The notes beneath the pieces are model-generated. The model did no database searches. It saw nothing but the letters and a program-made list of their open reading frames with translations, and was not told the DNA's origin. Position numbers and translations under genes: made by a program. Shown here one piece after another: positions 56,971 through 64,000 of a stretch of DNA of 64,000 nt. Positions within the stretch are counted from its first letter, which is position 1. Each line of letters opens with the position of its first letter. This stretch comes from an uncultured Subdoligranulum sp. (GTDB taxonomy: Bacteria; Bacillota; Clostridia; Oscillospirales; Ruminococcaceae), in assembly GCA_900545545.1 (NCBI GenBank), contig UQZO01000003.1, positions 62,001-126,000 on the forward strand, given 5' to 3'.

Positions 56971-58509
56971 TCAGAATTCTCGGCTGTGTTCTTCGGCGCG
57001 GAGATCGTCGCGCTGCAACTCGGCCAGCAGTTCGTCTTCTCCGGCGTGCAGCAGCAATTTCTGGCTGTACTGCTCAAACCGCTCGCACTCGTTGTCTGCC
57101 AGGAAGGGGGCAGAGTCGGGGCCCAGTGCCAGCTCGTTGACAAACACCACCATCTCCTGCCCGTCGGCGAAGGCGCGCTCCATAAAGTCGAAAGCGGCTT
57201 CCAGGGCATCGGAGGCAGTGGCCACGGCATCCTCACGGCGGCGCACCTGCTTGTTGAAGGCGGCCCGCACCGTATCGAAGGCGTCGTCGGCATCCAGGCT
57301 CTGCTCCAGCGGTTCGGCCCAGCGGTCCAGCAGGGCGGCGGCGCGGGTACGGGTGGCAATTTCGGCGGGCAGCATGGTACCTGCCGTTTTGCCTTCCTCC
57401 ATGCGCGCCCGGTAGGCTTTGCACTGTGCGGCAAACAGGGCGGCGGGGGTGTCCTCCTCACCGGCCTGGTTCAGGGCGCGCTTAAAGCTGCGCAGCTGCT
57501 GGTAGCAGGCATCGGTCACCGCGTCGGCACTGCGGGCGGCCGCAAAGCGGGTGTTCAGCCCTGCCAGCAACAGACTTACCAGGCTGATGCGCTCATCAAA
57601 GCTGGCGTTCAGGGCACGTTCCAGCACGGCATCAAAGGGTTTGCCCTGCAAGATGTCCTCTACACCGTAATCCTGGTGATATTTGCGGTAGAGCACCCAG
57701 TAGGCAGCAAAGTCCCGCGCTACTTCCGGGTGGCGCAGATACTGCCCGATCACCCCTTCGTCCACCGGCAAATCCAGTTTGTCGGCGGCCTGCAAAAAGG
57801 CGGAAAGATCTTCCCAGCCGCGGGCGGTTACAAACTGGGGGCCGTCCACGTCGTTTTCAATCTTGTAAAAATGCTGGGGGCGCAATTCCAGGTAGGCCAT
57901 CACGGCAGGATGCAGGCGATGGGCGCGGGCATAGCTTTGCCACACACTGAGCTTGGGCTCAATGTCGATGCGGCGCACACGGTCCAGCGTGACCAGGTCA
58001 AAGTCCCGCACGCTCTTGTTGTATTCCGGCGGGTTGCCGGCGGCCACAATCACCCAGCCGCCCGGCACCGCCTGGTTGCCGAAGGTCTTGCACTGCAAAA
58101 ACTGCAGCATGGTGGGGGCCAGCGTTTCACTGACGCAGTTGATCTCATCAATGAACAGAATGCCGTTTTTCTTGCCGGTGCGTTCCATGGCGGCGTAAAC
58201 GCTGGCAATGATCTCGCTCATGGTATATTCGGTCACACTGCGGGTCTTGCCGCCGAAGTTGCGCTCCCGGATAAAGGGCAGGCCCACGGCGCTCTGGCGT
58301 GTATGGTGGGTGATGGTGTAGGCCACCAGAGCAATATCGCACTCCTGGGCAATCTGCTCCATGATCTGGGTTTTGCCCACGCCCGGCGGGCCCATCAGCA
58401 GAATGGGGCGCTGGCGCACCGGCGGAATCAGCGGGCAGCCGGTGTCGTCACAGGCCAGGTAGGCCTGTACGGTATGTTTGATTTCCTCTTTGGCACGTTG
58501 GATGTCCAT
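56971..58509 (-). CDS. MoxR-family AAA+ ATPase
   Basis: 512 residues. Walker A GPPGVGKTQ (about 41-49), Walker B GILFIDEINCV (about 120), sensor-type VIVAAGNPPEYN (about 155), and Arg-finger region DRVRRIDIEP. The C-terminal 250 residues are helical and specific to this group. MoxR ATPases work with a vWA partner as chaperone or metal-insertion-like machines. Its start region overlaps the stop of the vWA gene (ATGA at 58521-58518), and ATG 58509 fits the usual MDIQRAKEEIK opening. Confidence 0.88.
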   Translation of the reverse strand: MDIQRAKEEIKHTVQAYLACDDTGCPLIPPVRQRPILLMGPPGVGKTQIMEQIAQECDIALVAYTITHHTRQSAVGLPFIRERNFGGKTRSVTEYTMSEIIASVYAAMERTGKKNGILFIDEINCVSETLAPTMLQFLQCKTFGNQAVPGGWVIVAAGNPPEYNKSVRDFDLVTLDRVRRIDIEPKLSVWQSYARAHRLHPAVMAYLELRPQHFYKIENDVDGPQFVTARGWEDLSAFLQAADKLDLPVDEGVIGQYLRHPEVARDFAAYWVLYRKYHQDYGVEDILQGKPFDAVLERALNASFDERISLVSLLLAGLNTRFAAARSADAVTDACYQQLRSFKRALNQAGEEDTPAALFAAQCKAYRARMEEGKTAGTMLPAEIATRTRAAALLDRWAEPLEQSLDADDAFDTVRAAFNKQVRRREDAVATASDALEAAFDFMERAFADGQEMVVFVNELALGPDSAPFLADNECERFEQYSQKLLLHAGEDELLAELQRDDLRAEEHSREF

Positions 58510-58517
58510 GTGCTCTC

Positions 58518-59834
58518 TCATCCTTTCGGTTGGCTTAAAAACTCCTCGGGCTGCAAGACCAGCCGCATGGCCCAGGCGGGAACTTCCGGCGGTGTTTCTC
58601 CATTCTCCAGGAACAGGAACGCCACATCAAAAGGCGGGCGTTTGGCCGGGTAGGTGCCCTTGCCGTCGGTAAAATACAAAACACCCTGCATGTCCCGCAG
58701 CGGTCCCTCGGCCCGCAGCTGCTCGATGCGGGCAAAGGCGGGCCGGAAATCCGTCCCGCCGCCGCCCACCAGGGTGAAGGCTTCGGTGTAGCGGTCCAGG
58801 GCTTCCAGGTCGTAAAGCCAGGTTTCATCCCGCACGGCATTGTCCGCCTGCATGACCAGAATCCGGCACTGCCGGAAAAAACTGTCCTGACTTTTCAGCA
58901 GGGTAAAGGTTTCCCGCAGAAAATTCTTGACCAGGTCCCCGGCGGTGGATTCGCTGGTATCCAGCACGATCACAAAATCGCGGATTTTTTTGCTCTCCCG
59001 GCTTTCCAGCGGCTCAATCAGCGGCATCTTGCCGTAAGTGCGCAGGCCGTAGGTATAATATCCCAGATCGAATTCGTCGGGGTCCAGGTGCGGTTCCTCC
59101 CGCCAGACGGCGAACCGGCGCAGAAAGTCCTTGTAGCTGCGTCGGCTGCGGCTGGCCTGTACCTGGGCCTGCAAGGCACGGGCCCCGTCCGTCTCACCGG
59201 CCTGCTGGCCGGATTCTTCCATGCTCAGCTGGGTCTGGCGGCCCATCTGCTCCCATTGCTTTCCGCGCACCTGTGCCGAAGGACTGTCCGGGTCTGCAGG
59301 CCACAGGCGATGGCTGTCGCAGTAAAATTCCTGCTGGTATTTTTGCAGGGTAGCGGCATCGGCCTGCTGTAGAGCGCGGTAGATCGGCCCGGCGGCCAGC
59401 AGTTTGCACTCGTCTTTCAGCTTGGCGTAGGCTTGCTGGCGTACCCAGCCCACCGGGCGTGTGGTGGCGGGTGTTTGCAGGGAATCAAGGATGTTTTCTA
59501 CGGCGATATCGCAGGCCAGCCCCCACAAATCGGGGTCACGGCGGTCCCGCAGCCACAGGTGGCGCAGGATGCAGTGCAGCAGGCTGTGCAGGTAGGCGCG
59601 CAGCAGATACTTGCGGTTCTTGCGGTAGGTGGCCAGTACCCACTGGGGCGGGTAATACAGCTGGCCGCCATCGGTGGCAAGGGCGGTCTGGGTGCTGTTC
59701 AGCGGGGCAGGGGGCAGGGCGCCCAGGGCAGCATTCAGGTACCGCTGGTCCAGATACAGCTCCCCGCGGATTTGCTCCATCACGCGGCGCGCCATTGTCT
59801 GTTCCCATTCAGTTTGGGTTTCGGTATGCGGCAT
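58518..59834 (-). CDS. DUF2201/vWA-domain protein partner of MoxR
   Basis: 438 residues. The N-terminal part is a metallopeptidase-like domain whose HExxH equivalent reads HSLLHCILRH (about 83-92), so the catalytic Glu is absent. The C-terminal vWA domain has the metal-site motif VLDTSES (about 290) and the GGGGTDFRPAF block with the second metal-site Thr. It is cotranscribed between the leucine-rich-repeat gene (11 bases upstream, GGAGG) and the ATPase, implying a single complex. Confidence 0.85.
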   Translation of the reverse strand: MPHTETQTEWEQTMARRVMEQIRGELYLDQRYLNAALGALPPAPLNSTQTALATDGGQLYYPPQWVLATYRKNRKYLLRAYLHSLLHCILRHLWLRDRRDPDLWGLACDIAVENILDSLQTPATTRPVGWVRQQAYAKLKDECKLLAAGPIYRALQQADAATLQKYQQEFYCDSHRLWPADPDSPSAQVRGKQWEQMGRQTQLSMEESGQQAGETDGARALQAQVQASRSRRSYKDFLRRFAVWREEPHLDPDEFDLGYYTYGLRTYGKMPLIEPLESRESKKIRDFVIVLDTSESTAGDLVKNFLRETFTLLKSQDSFFRQCRILVMQADNAVRDETWLYDLEALDRYTEAFTLVGGGGTDFRPAFARIEQLRAEGPLRDMQGVLYFTDGKGTYPAKRPPFDVAFLFLENGETPPEVPAWAMRLVLQPEEFLSQPKG

Positions 59835-59845
59835 GGTGCCCTCCG

Positions 59846-60757
59846 TTACAAGTCGTCAAAATCGTATTGTTTGGCTGCGCGCTTGGGGCGTGCCAGCAAA
59901 ATCGTCGCCCCCGCACTCCACCCGGCTTTGGCACACTGGGCGGCGGCATCCCGCACGGCCAGCCCCAACCCGGCCAGCAGGCGCAGGGCGGCCTCATTGC
60001 GTTCGACAATAGCCAATTTGAAAGCTGCCTCCGGGTGGGCGGTCAGATAAAATTCATAGTCGGTGCGGGCGGTGTCACCCAGGGCAAAGGGGGAGAGCAG
60101 CCGGCTTACTGCCATGCGGCAGAGCTTTTCTTCACTTTCGCCCACGCAAGCCTGGGCAAAAGTGGCGTCATAGGCGGCATAATCCACCGCACCGCCGGCA
60201 AAGCACTGGCGCATGCGGTAGCCTTCGCCTTCAATGCTGTGGTTGAAGATATGGGCGGGGGTATTCTCGTCCAGCCATTCAAAGTATTCGGGGTAAAACA
60301 GCTGTGCCCCCGGCGCGCCGAGAAACTCTGCGCTCACATCGGCGCTTACGGCACCCAGCAGTTTTTTCAGGCCGGTGTCGGCATCGGGGGCGGCACGCAG
60401 CGCAAAAGTGTGCAGGGCCCGGCAGTTGGTGAACAGATCACTGCCCAGGCTTTCCAGATACGGCCCCGCCTCCACCCGGCACAGCCGGTGGCAGTTGTAA
60501 AAGGCGGCACTGTGCAGTACACGCACCGAATCCGGCAAAACCACTTCCTCCAGAAAATCCCCGGTCACTTCATGGGTATCGCCGGAATCGGCAGGCCAAA
60601 GGGCACCGCCCTCCACGGGGCGTGCGGCAAAGCAGTAGGGGCCCACCTCGGTGACGGGGCGACCGTCCACAAAAGCGGGTACAACAGGGCAGGGCGAATC
60701 CCCCAAAACACGCAAAATGCGCACCCCGTCCCCGCAGGGCTGCCATACGACTGCCAT
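59846..60757 (-). CDS. BspA-type leucine-rich-repeat protein, operon leader
   Basis: 303 residues. LRR_5-like repeats (LPDSVRVLHSAAFYNCHRLCRVEA, LESLGSDLFTNCRALHTFAL) in the first half, and a helical second half with FKLAIVERNEAALRLLAGLGL. There is no signal peptide, so it is probably cytoplasmic. It is first in the operon with the vWA and MoxR genes and may provide substrate recognition (inference). Confidence 0.75.
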   Translation of the reverse strand: MAVVWQPCGDGVRILRVLGDSPCPVVPAFVDGRPVTEVGPYCFAARPVEGGALWPADSGDTHEVTGDFLEEVVLPDSVRVLHSAAFYNCHRLCRVEAGPYLESLGSDLFTNCRALHTFALRAAPDADTGLKKLLGAVSADVSAEFLGAPGAQLFYPEYFEWLDENTPAHIFNHSIEGEGYRMRQCFAGGAVDYAAYDATFAQACVGESEEKLCRMAVSRLLSPFALGDTARTDYEFYLTAHPEAAFKLAIVERNEAALRLLAGLGLAVRDAAAQCAKAGWSAGATILLARPKRAAKQYDFDDL

Positions 60758-60843
60758 ATTCTTTCCCCCTCTTTACATTATCGCCATTATAGCATAAAAT
60801 AGGTGCGCAAGGAATACAAAAGAGGAGAAAAACAGGTTTCATT

Positions 60844-62208
60844 ATGCGTACTGTCAAACAAACGGACATCCTGACCGGCAGCATTCCCCGCCAGTTGCTG
60901 GTCTTCTTTTTGCCTATCTGGTTCGGCACGCTGTTCCAGCAGTTGTACAACACCGCCGATACACTGATCGTCGGCAACTTCGTGGGTACCAATGCCCTGG
61001 CAGCCGTCGGTGCTACCGGCGCGTTTGTCAATCTGCTGGTGGGTCTTTTTGTCGGCCTGTGCAGCGGTGCAGGCGTTGTGGTGGCACAAAGTTACGGCGC
61101 CCGTGATGTGGACGCCGTAGACCGCCAGGTACATACGGCGCTGGTATTCAGCGTGGTCATCGGTGCGGTGCTCACGGTGGTGGGGCTGCTCTCGGCCGAG
61201 CCGGTACTGCGTTTGATGGGGACACCCGATGAAATCCTGGGGGATGCGGCGCTGTATCTGCGCATCTACTTTCTGGGCATGATTCCCCAGATTTTGTACA
61301 ATATGGGCACCAATATCCTGCGCGCGGCGGGTGATTCCAAACGACCGCTGTATTTCCTGATTGTGGCATCTCTCGTCAACATCGTGCTGGACGTGGTCTT
61401 TATCGCGGTGTTCCACTGGGGTGTAGCGGGCGCAGCGCTGGCCACCATCATCAGCCAGTTGGCCAGTGCGGTGCTTACGCTGCGCTGCCTGGCAGGGTCC
61501 CAGGGGATGCCGTGGCATCTGTCGGCGACCAAACTGCGGATGGAAAAGGCAATTCTTGTGGCTATCTGCACCATCGGCATCCCGGCGGCGGCCCAGAGTG
61601 CGCTGTACAACGTCAGCAACATGATGATCCAGAGCTGCATGAACGGTTTCGGCACCGATACCATTGCCGCCTGGGGCGTCTACGGCAAGATCGATTTCAT
61701 CTTCTGGATGACCATCAACTCCCTGGGCATTGCCATCACCACCTTTGCGGGGCAGAACTTCGGCGCCCAGCAATATGACCGTGTACGCCGCGGTACCCGC
61801 ATCTGCCTGGAAATGGCGGCAGGTATCACCCTTTTTATCAGTGTGGTATTCTATTTCGCGGCGGGACCGCTGTTCCGGCTGTTCAGCCAGGACCCCGAAG
61901 TGATTGCCGTGGGTGTGGAAATGATGCATGTGTTGGTTCCCGCTTATGTGACCTATGTCTGCATCGAGATTTTGTCCGGCGCGCTGCGCGGCTGCGGTGA
62001 CGTCCGGGTCCCCACCCTTATCACGGTGTTCTGCGTTTGCGGACTGCGTATCCTGTGGCTGCTCACGGCGGTGCCGGTATGGCATTCGGTGGTAACGGTG
62101 GAACTCAGCTATCCCATTACCTGGACACTGGCCTCGCTGTTGTTTGTGATCTATTACAAAAAGGGCGGTTGGCTCAAACGCTGCATTGCAGCCCGCCACG
62201 AAGCCTGA
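60844..62208 (+). CDS. MATE-family efflux transporter
   Basis: 454 residues with twelve membrane helices in two similar halves: PRQLLVFFLPIWFGTLFQQLYNTADTLIVGNFVG in the first, FGTDTIAAWGVYGKIDFIFWM in the second. MATE transporters export cationic drugs or metabolites using ion gradients. It may use sodium, which the Rnf complex can supply (inference). Divergent from the LRR operon. Confidence 0.9.
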   Translation: MRTVKQTDILTGSIPRQLLVFFLPIWFGTLFQQLYNTADTLIVGNFVGTNALAAVGATGAFVNLLVGLFVGLCSGAGVVVAQSYGARDVDAVDRQVHTALVFSVVIGAVLTVVGLLSAEPVLRLMGTPDEILGDAALYLRIYFLGMIPQILYNMGTNILRAAGDSKRPLYFLIVASLVNIVLDVVFIAVFHWGVAGAALATIISQLASAVLTLRCLAGSQGMPWHLSATKLRMEKAILVAICTIGIPAAAQSALYNVSNMMIQSCMNGFGTDTIAAWGVYGKIDFIFWMTINSLGIAITTFAGQNFGAQQYDRVRRGTRICLEMAAGITLFISVVFYFAAGPLFRLFSQDPEVIAVGVEMMHVLVPAYVTYVCIEILSGALRGCGDVRVPTLITVFCVCGLRILWLLTAVPVWHSVVTVELSYPITWTLASLLFVIYYKKGGWLKRCIAARHEA

Positions 62209-62220
62209 AAAACGACAGAA

Positions 62221-62250
62221 AAAAGACCGGCGCATCTGCGCCGGTCTTTT
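62221..62250 (+). terminator. Bidirectional terminator between MATE and glnS
   Basis: AAAAGACCGGCGCA / TGCGCCGGTCTTTT, symmetrical, serving both convergent genes. Confidence 0.9.
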
Positions 62251-62260
62251 GTTGTGGCTA

Positions 62261-63922
62261 TTACAGTTTGAAGCTGTCTTTCAGCGTCACAATACGGTTG
62301 TACACGCCGGGGTTCTTGCTGTCAGGCGTGAAGTAACCGGTGCGCACGAACTGGAAGCGTTCGCCGGGCTTGGCGTCCTGCAGGCTCTCCTCCAGTTTGG
62401 CGTGGGCAATCACGGTCACGCTGTCGGGGTTCAGGTAATCCTTGAAATCCGCGTCATCGGGAATGCTGTTCATATTGGCTTCGGTGAACAGCTTGTCGTA
62501 CAGGCGGACTTCCGCCTCCACGCAGTGCTCGCAGCTGACCCAATGGATGGTGCCGCGTACCTTGCGGCCGTCGGCGGGGTTGCCGTTCTTGGTCTCCAGG
62601 TCGGCATTGGCGTGGACGGCAATGATATTGCCGGCTTCGTCCTTGTCCACACCGGTGCAGCGCACCAGGTAGGCGCCCATCAGGCGGACTTCGCTGCCCA
62701 GGGTCAGGCGCTTGAACTTCGGCGGCGGCACTTCAAAGAAGTCGCTGCGGTCGATCCAGACCTCCTTGGTGAAAGCAACCTTGCGGGTGGTGGTGTCATT
62801 GGCATCCCGGTTCGGGTTGTTGGGCAGATCAAAGTACTCGCAGGCGTCGGCAGGGTAGTTGTCGATGATCAGCTTTACGGGGTCCAGCACGGCCACGCGG
62901 CGCTGGGCGTTCAGCTCCAGTTCAGCACGCAGCACAGCTTCCAGCTGGCGCATGTCCACCAGGCTGTCCGCCTTGGAGATACCGGCCTCCTTGACGAAGG
63001 TGAAGATGCTGGTGGGGGTGTAGCCGCGGCGGCGCAGACCGCTCAGCGTCGGCATACGAGGATCGTCCCAGCCGTCCACAATGTTCTTTTCCACCAGCTC
63101 ACGCAGGTAGCGCTTGCTCATGACGGTGTTGGTCACGTTCAGGCGGGCAAACTCGCGCTGCTTCGGGAACTCGGTGCCAAACAGATTGGTGATGACCCAC
63201 TCGTACAGCGGGCGATGGTTCTCGAACTCCAGGCTGCACATGCTGAAGGTGATGCCCTCGATGGCGTCCTGAATCGGGTGGGCAAAGTCGTACAGGGGAT
63301 AGATGCACCATTTGTCCCCCTGGCGATGATGGCTCACGTGCTTGATACGGTAGATCGCGGGGTCGCGCATATTCATGTTGGGGCTGGCCAGGTCGATCTT
63401 GGCACGCAGCGTCTTTTCGCCGTCGGCAAATTCACCGGCCCGCATGCGGCGGAACAGGTCCAGGTTCTCCTCCGGCGTACGGTCGCGGTAGGGGCTGGGA
63501 CGGCTGGGCTTGCCGGCGTCGTTGCCGCGGTACTCCTGCATCTCTTCGCGGGTCAGGTCGTCCACATAGGCTTTGCCTTCCCGGATGAGCTGCTCGGCGT
63601 ACTCATAGCAGCGCTCAAAGTAATCGCTACCGTAGAAGATGCCGCCGTTGGGGTCGGCACCCAGCCAGTGCAGGTCCTGCAGGATGCTCTGCACATATTC
63701 GTCGCCTTCGCGGGCGGGGTTGGTATCGTCAAAGCGGAGGTTGAATTTGCCGCCGTAATGCTTGGCGATGGTATAGTTGATGAAAATCGCCTTGGCCGAA
63801 CCGATATGCAGGTAACCGTTGGGCTCCGGCGGAAAACGGGTATGCACGGTATCGACCTTGCCCTCGGCAAGGTCGGCGTCGATGATATCCGTCAAAAAGT
63901 TGGAAAATTTTTCTTCTGCCAT
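62261..63922 (-). CDS. glnS: Glutaminyl-tRNA synthetase
   Basis: 553 residues, cytoplasmic class I synthetase charging tRNA-Gln. HIGH-type motif PPEPNGYLHIGSAK (about 31-44), KMSKS equivalent VMSKRYL (about 268), and the C-terminal two-barrel anticodon domain (RLTLGSEVRLMGAYLVRCTGV). Its presence suggests direct charging of glutamine rather than only the amidotransferase route. ATG 63922 has GGGGTG 7 bases upstream. Confidence 0.93.
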   Translation of the reverse strand: MAEEKFSNFLTDIIDADLAEGKVDTVHTRFPPEPNGYLHIGSAKAIFINYTIAKHYGGKFNLRFDDTNPAREGDEYVQSILQDLHWLGADPNGGIFYGSDYFERCYEYAEQLIREGKAYVDDLTREEMQEYRGNDAGKPSRPSPYRDRTPEENLDLFRRMRAGEFADGEKTLRAKIDLASPNMNMRDPAIYRIKHVSHHRQGDKWCIYPLYDFAHPIQDAIEGITFSMCSLEFENHRPLYEWVITNLFGTEFPKQREFARLNVTNTVMSKRYLRELVEKNIVDGWDDPRMPTLSGLRRRGYTPTSIFTFVKEAGISKADSLVDMRQLEAVLRAELELNAQRRVAVLDPVKLIIDNYPADACEYFDLPNNPNRDANDTTTRKVAFTKEVWIDRSDFFEVPPPKFKRLTLGSEVRLMGAYLVRCTGVDKDEAGNIIAVHANADLETKNGNPADGRKVRGTIHWVSCEHCVEAEVRLYDKLFTEANMNSIPDDADFKDYLNPDSVTVIAHAKLEESLQDAKPGERFQFVRTGYFTPDSKNPGVYNRIVTLKDSFKL

Positions 63923-63953
63923 AAATTGCACCCCAAATTTTTAGTGTCCTTTT

Positions 63954-63982
63954 ATTGTACACTACTTCGTATAAAATGGCAA
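63954..63982 (-). promoter_or_regulatory. Promoter of glnS
   Basis: On the minus strand TTGCCA, 17 bases, TACAAT, about 31 bases before the start codon. The short leader leaves no space for a T-box. Confidence 0.65.
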
Positions 63983-64000
63983 GTGCAGTGTATTGAAAAA

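Noticed and set aside
1..64000. CRISPR arrays or insertion sequences
   Set aside because: No regularly spaced repeats and no transposase-like protein were found; the only long repeats are att cores, TR/VR and the repressor 3' scar.
63923..64000. T-box riboswitch in front of glnS
   Set aside because: The promoter lies about 31 bases from the start codon, leaving no room for a T-box.

Overview
The window is about 60% GC and low-redundancy, with Firmicutes-style AGGAGG ribosome binding sites. It carries a clostridial-type rnfCDGEAB operon, an FprA flavodiiron protein, a PepV dipeptidase, glutaminyl-tRNA synthetase and a SpoIID-domain protein. Together these suggest a high-GC gut anaerobe of the Oscillospiraceae/Ruminococcaceae (Faecalibacterium, Gemmiger, Subdoligranulum neighbourhood). 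That placement is inference from gene content; no rRNA is present.

Layout. (1) 1-4258: host chromosome with a 5'-truncated SpoIID-domain membrane protein, a cytoplasmic asparaginase, and a membrane-anchored protein with a small Cys/His domain. (2) 4259-34883: one complete temperate siphophage-type prophage inserted in the 3' end of tRNA-Ser(GCT). The 26-bp core is present at both ends. From right to left it has: integrase and its arm sites; a short conversion locus (zinc-ribbon protein and DUF4177 protein) next to a CI-type repressor; a five-operator switch region; an early region of very small genes around a HUH rolling-circle-type initiator with a structured non-coding leader and a likely antisense RNA; a late regulator; then a co-directional late operon of terminase, portal, MuF, scaffold, HK97 capsid, connectors, major tail protein, chaperones, tape measure, Dit, Gp37-like hub, baseplate and fibre proteins, a diversity-generating retroelement (DGR), XkdX, M23 lysin and holin. 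(3) 34858-46523: host tRNAs (Ser-GCT, Ser-TGA), a PadR/HAAS pair, PepV, the Rnf complex, the flavodiiron protein, tRNA-Val, a TetR-controlled membrane protein and tRNA-Ala. (4) 46568-64000: a probable frameshifted gene, galT, a WG-repeat/SH3 lipoprotein, a nucleotidyltransferase, a RING/DUF2628 protein, prfB, a CtpE-like P-type ATPase, a DUF1275 protein, a three-gene LRR / vWA / MoxR operon, a MATE transporter and glnS.

The most interesting system is the DGR inside the prophage tail module. A 149-bp variable repeat at the 3' end of the tail-fibre gene is matched by a 149-bp template repeat downstream. They differ at 17 positions, and 16 of these are adenines of the template coding strand. The adjacent reverse transcriptase has YMDD but carries one in-frame TGA 20 codons after it, so this DGR has clearly been active in the past and may now be locked. 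Other points worth attention: a consensus-promoter, terminator-bounded small RNA antisense to the leader of the HUH initiator gene, next to nested inverted repeats that could be a replication origin; a scar of a second repressor gene 3' end that differs only by synonymous changes; TACGAC arm-site pairs with regular 11-bp spacing at both prophage ends; and replacement of the tRNA-Ser terminator by a phage-borne one.

No CRISPR array, insertion sequence or rRNA operon was seen.
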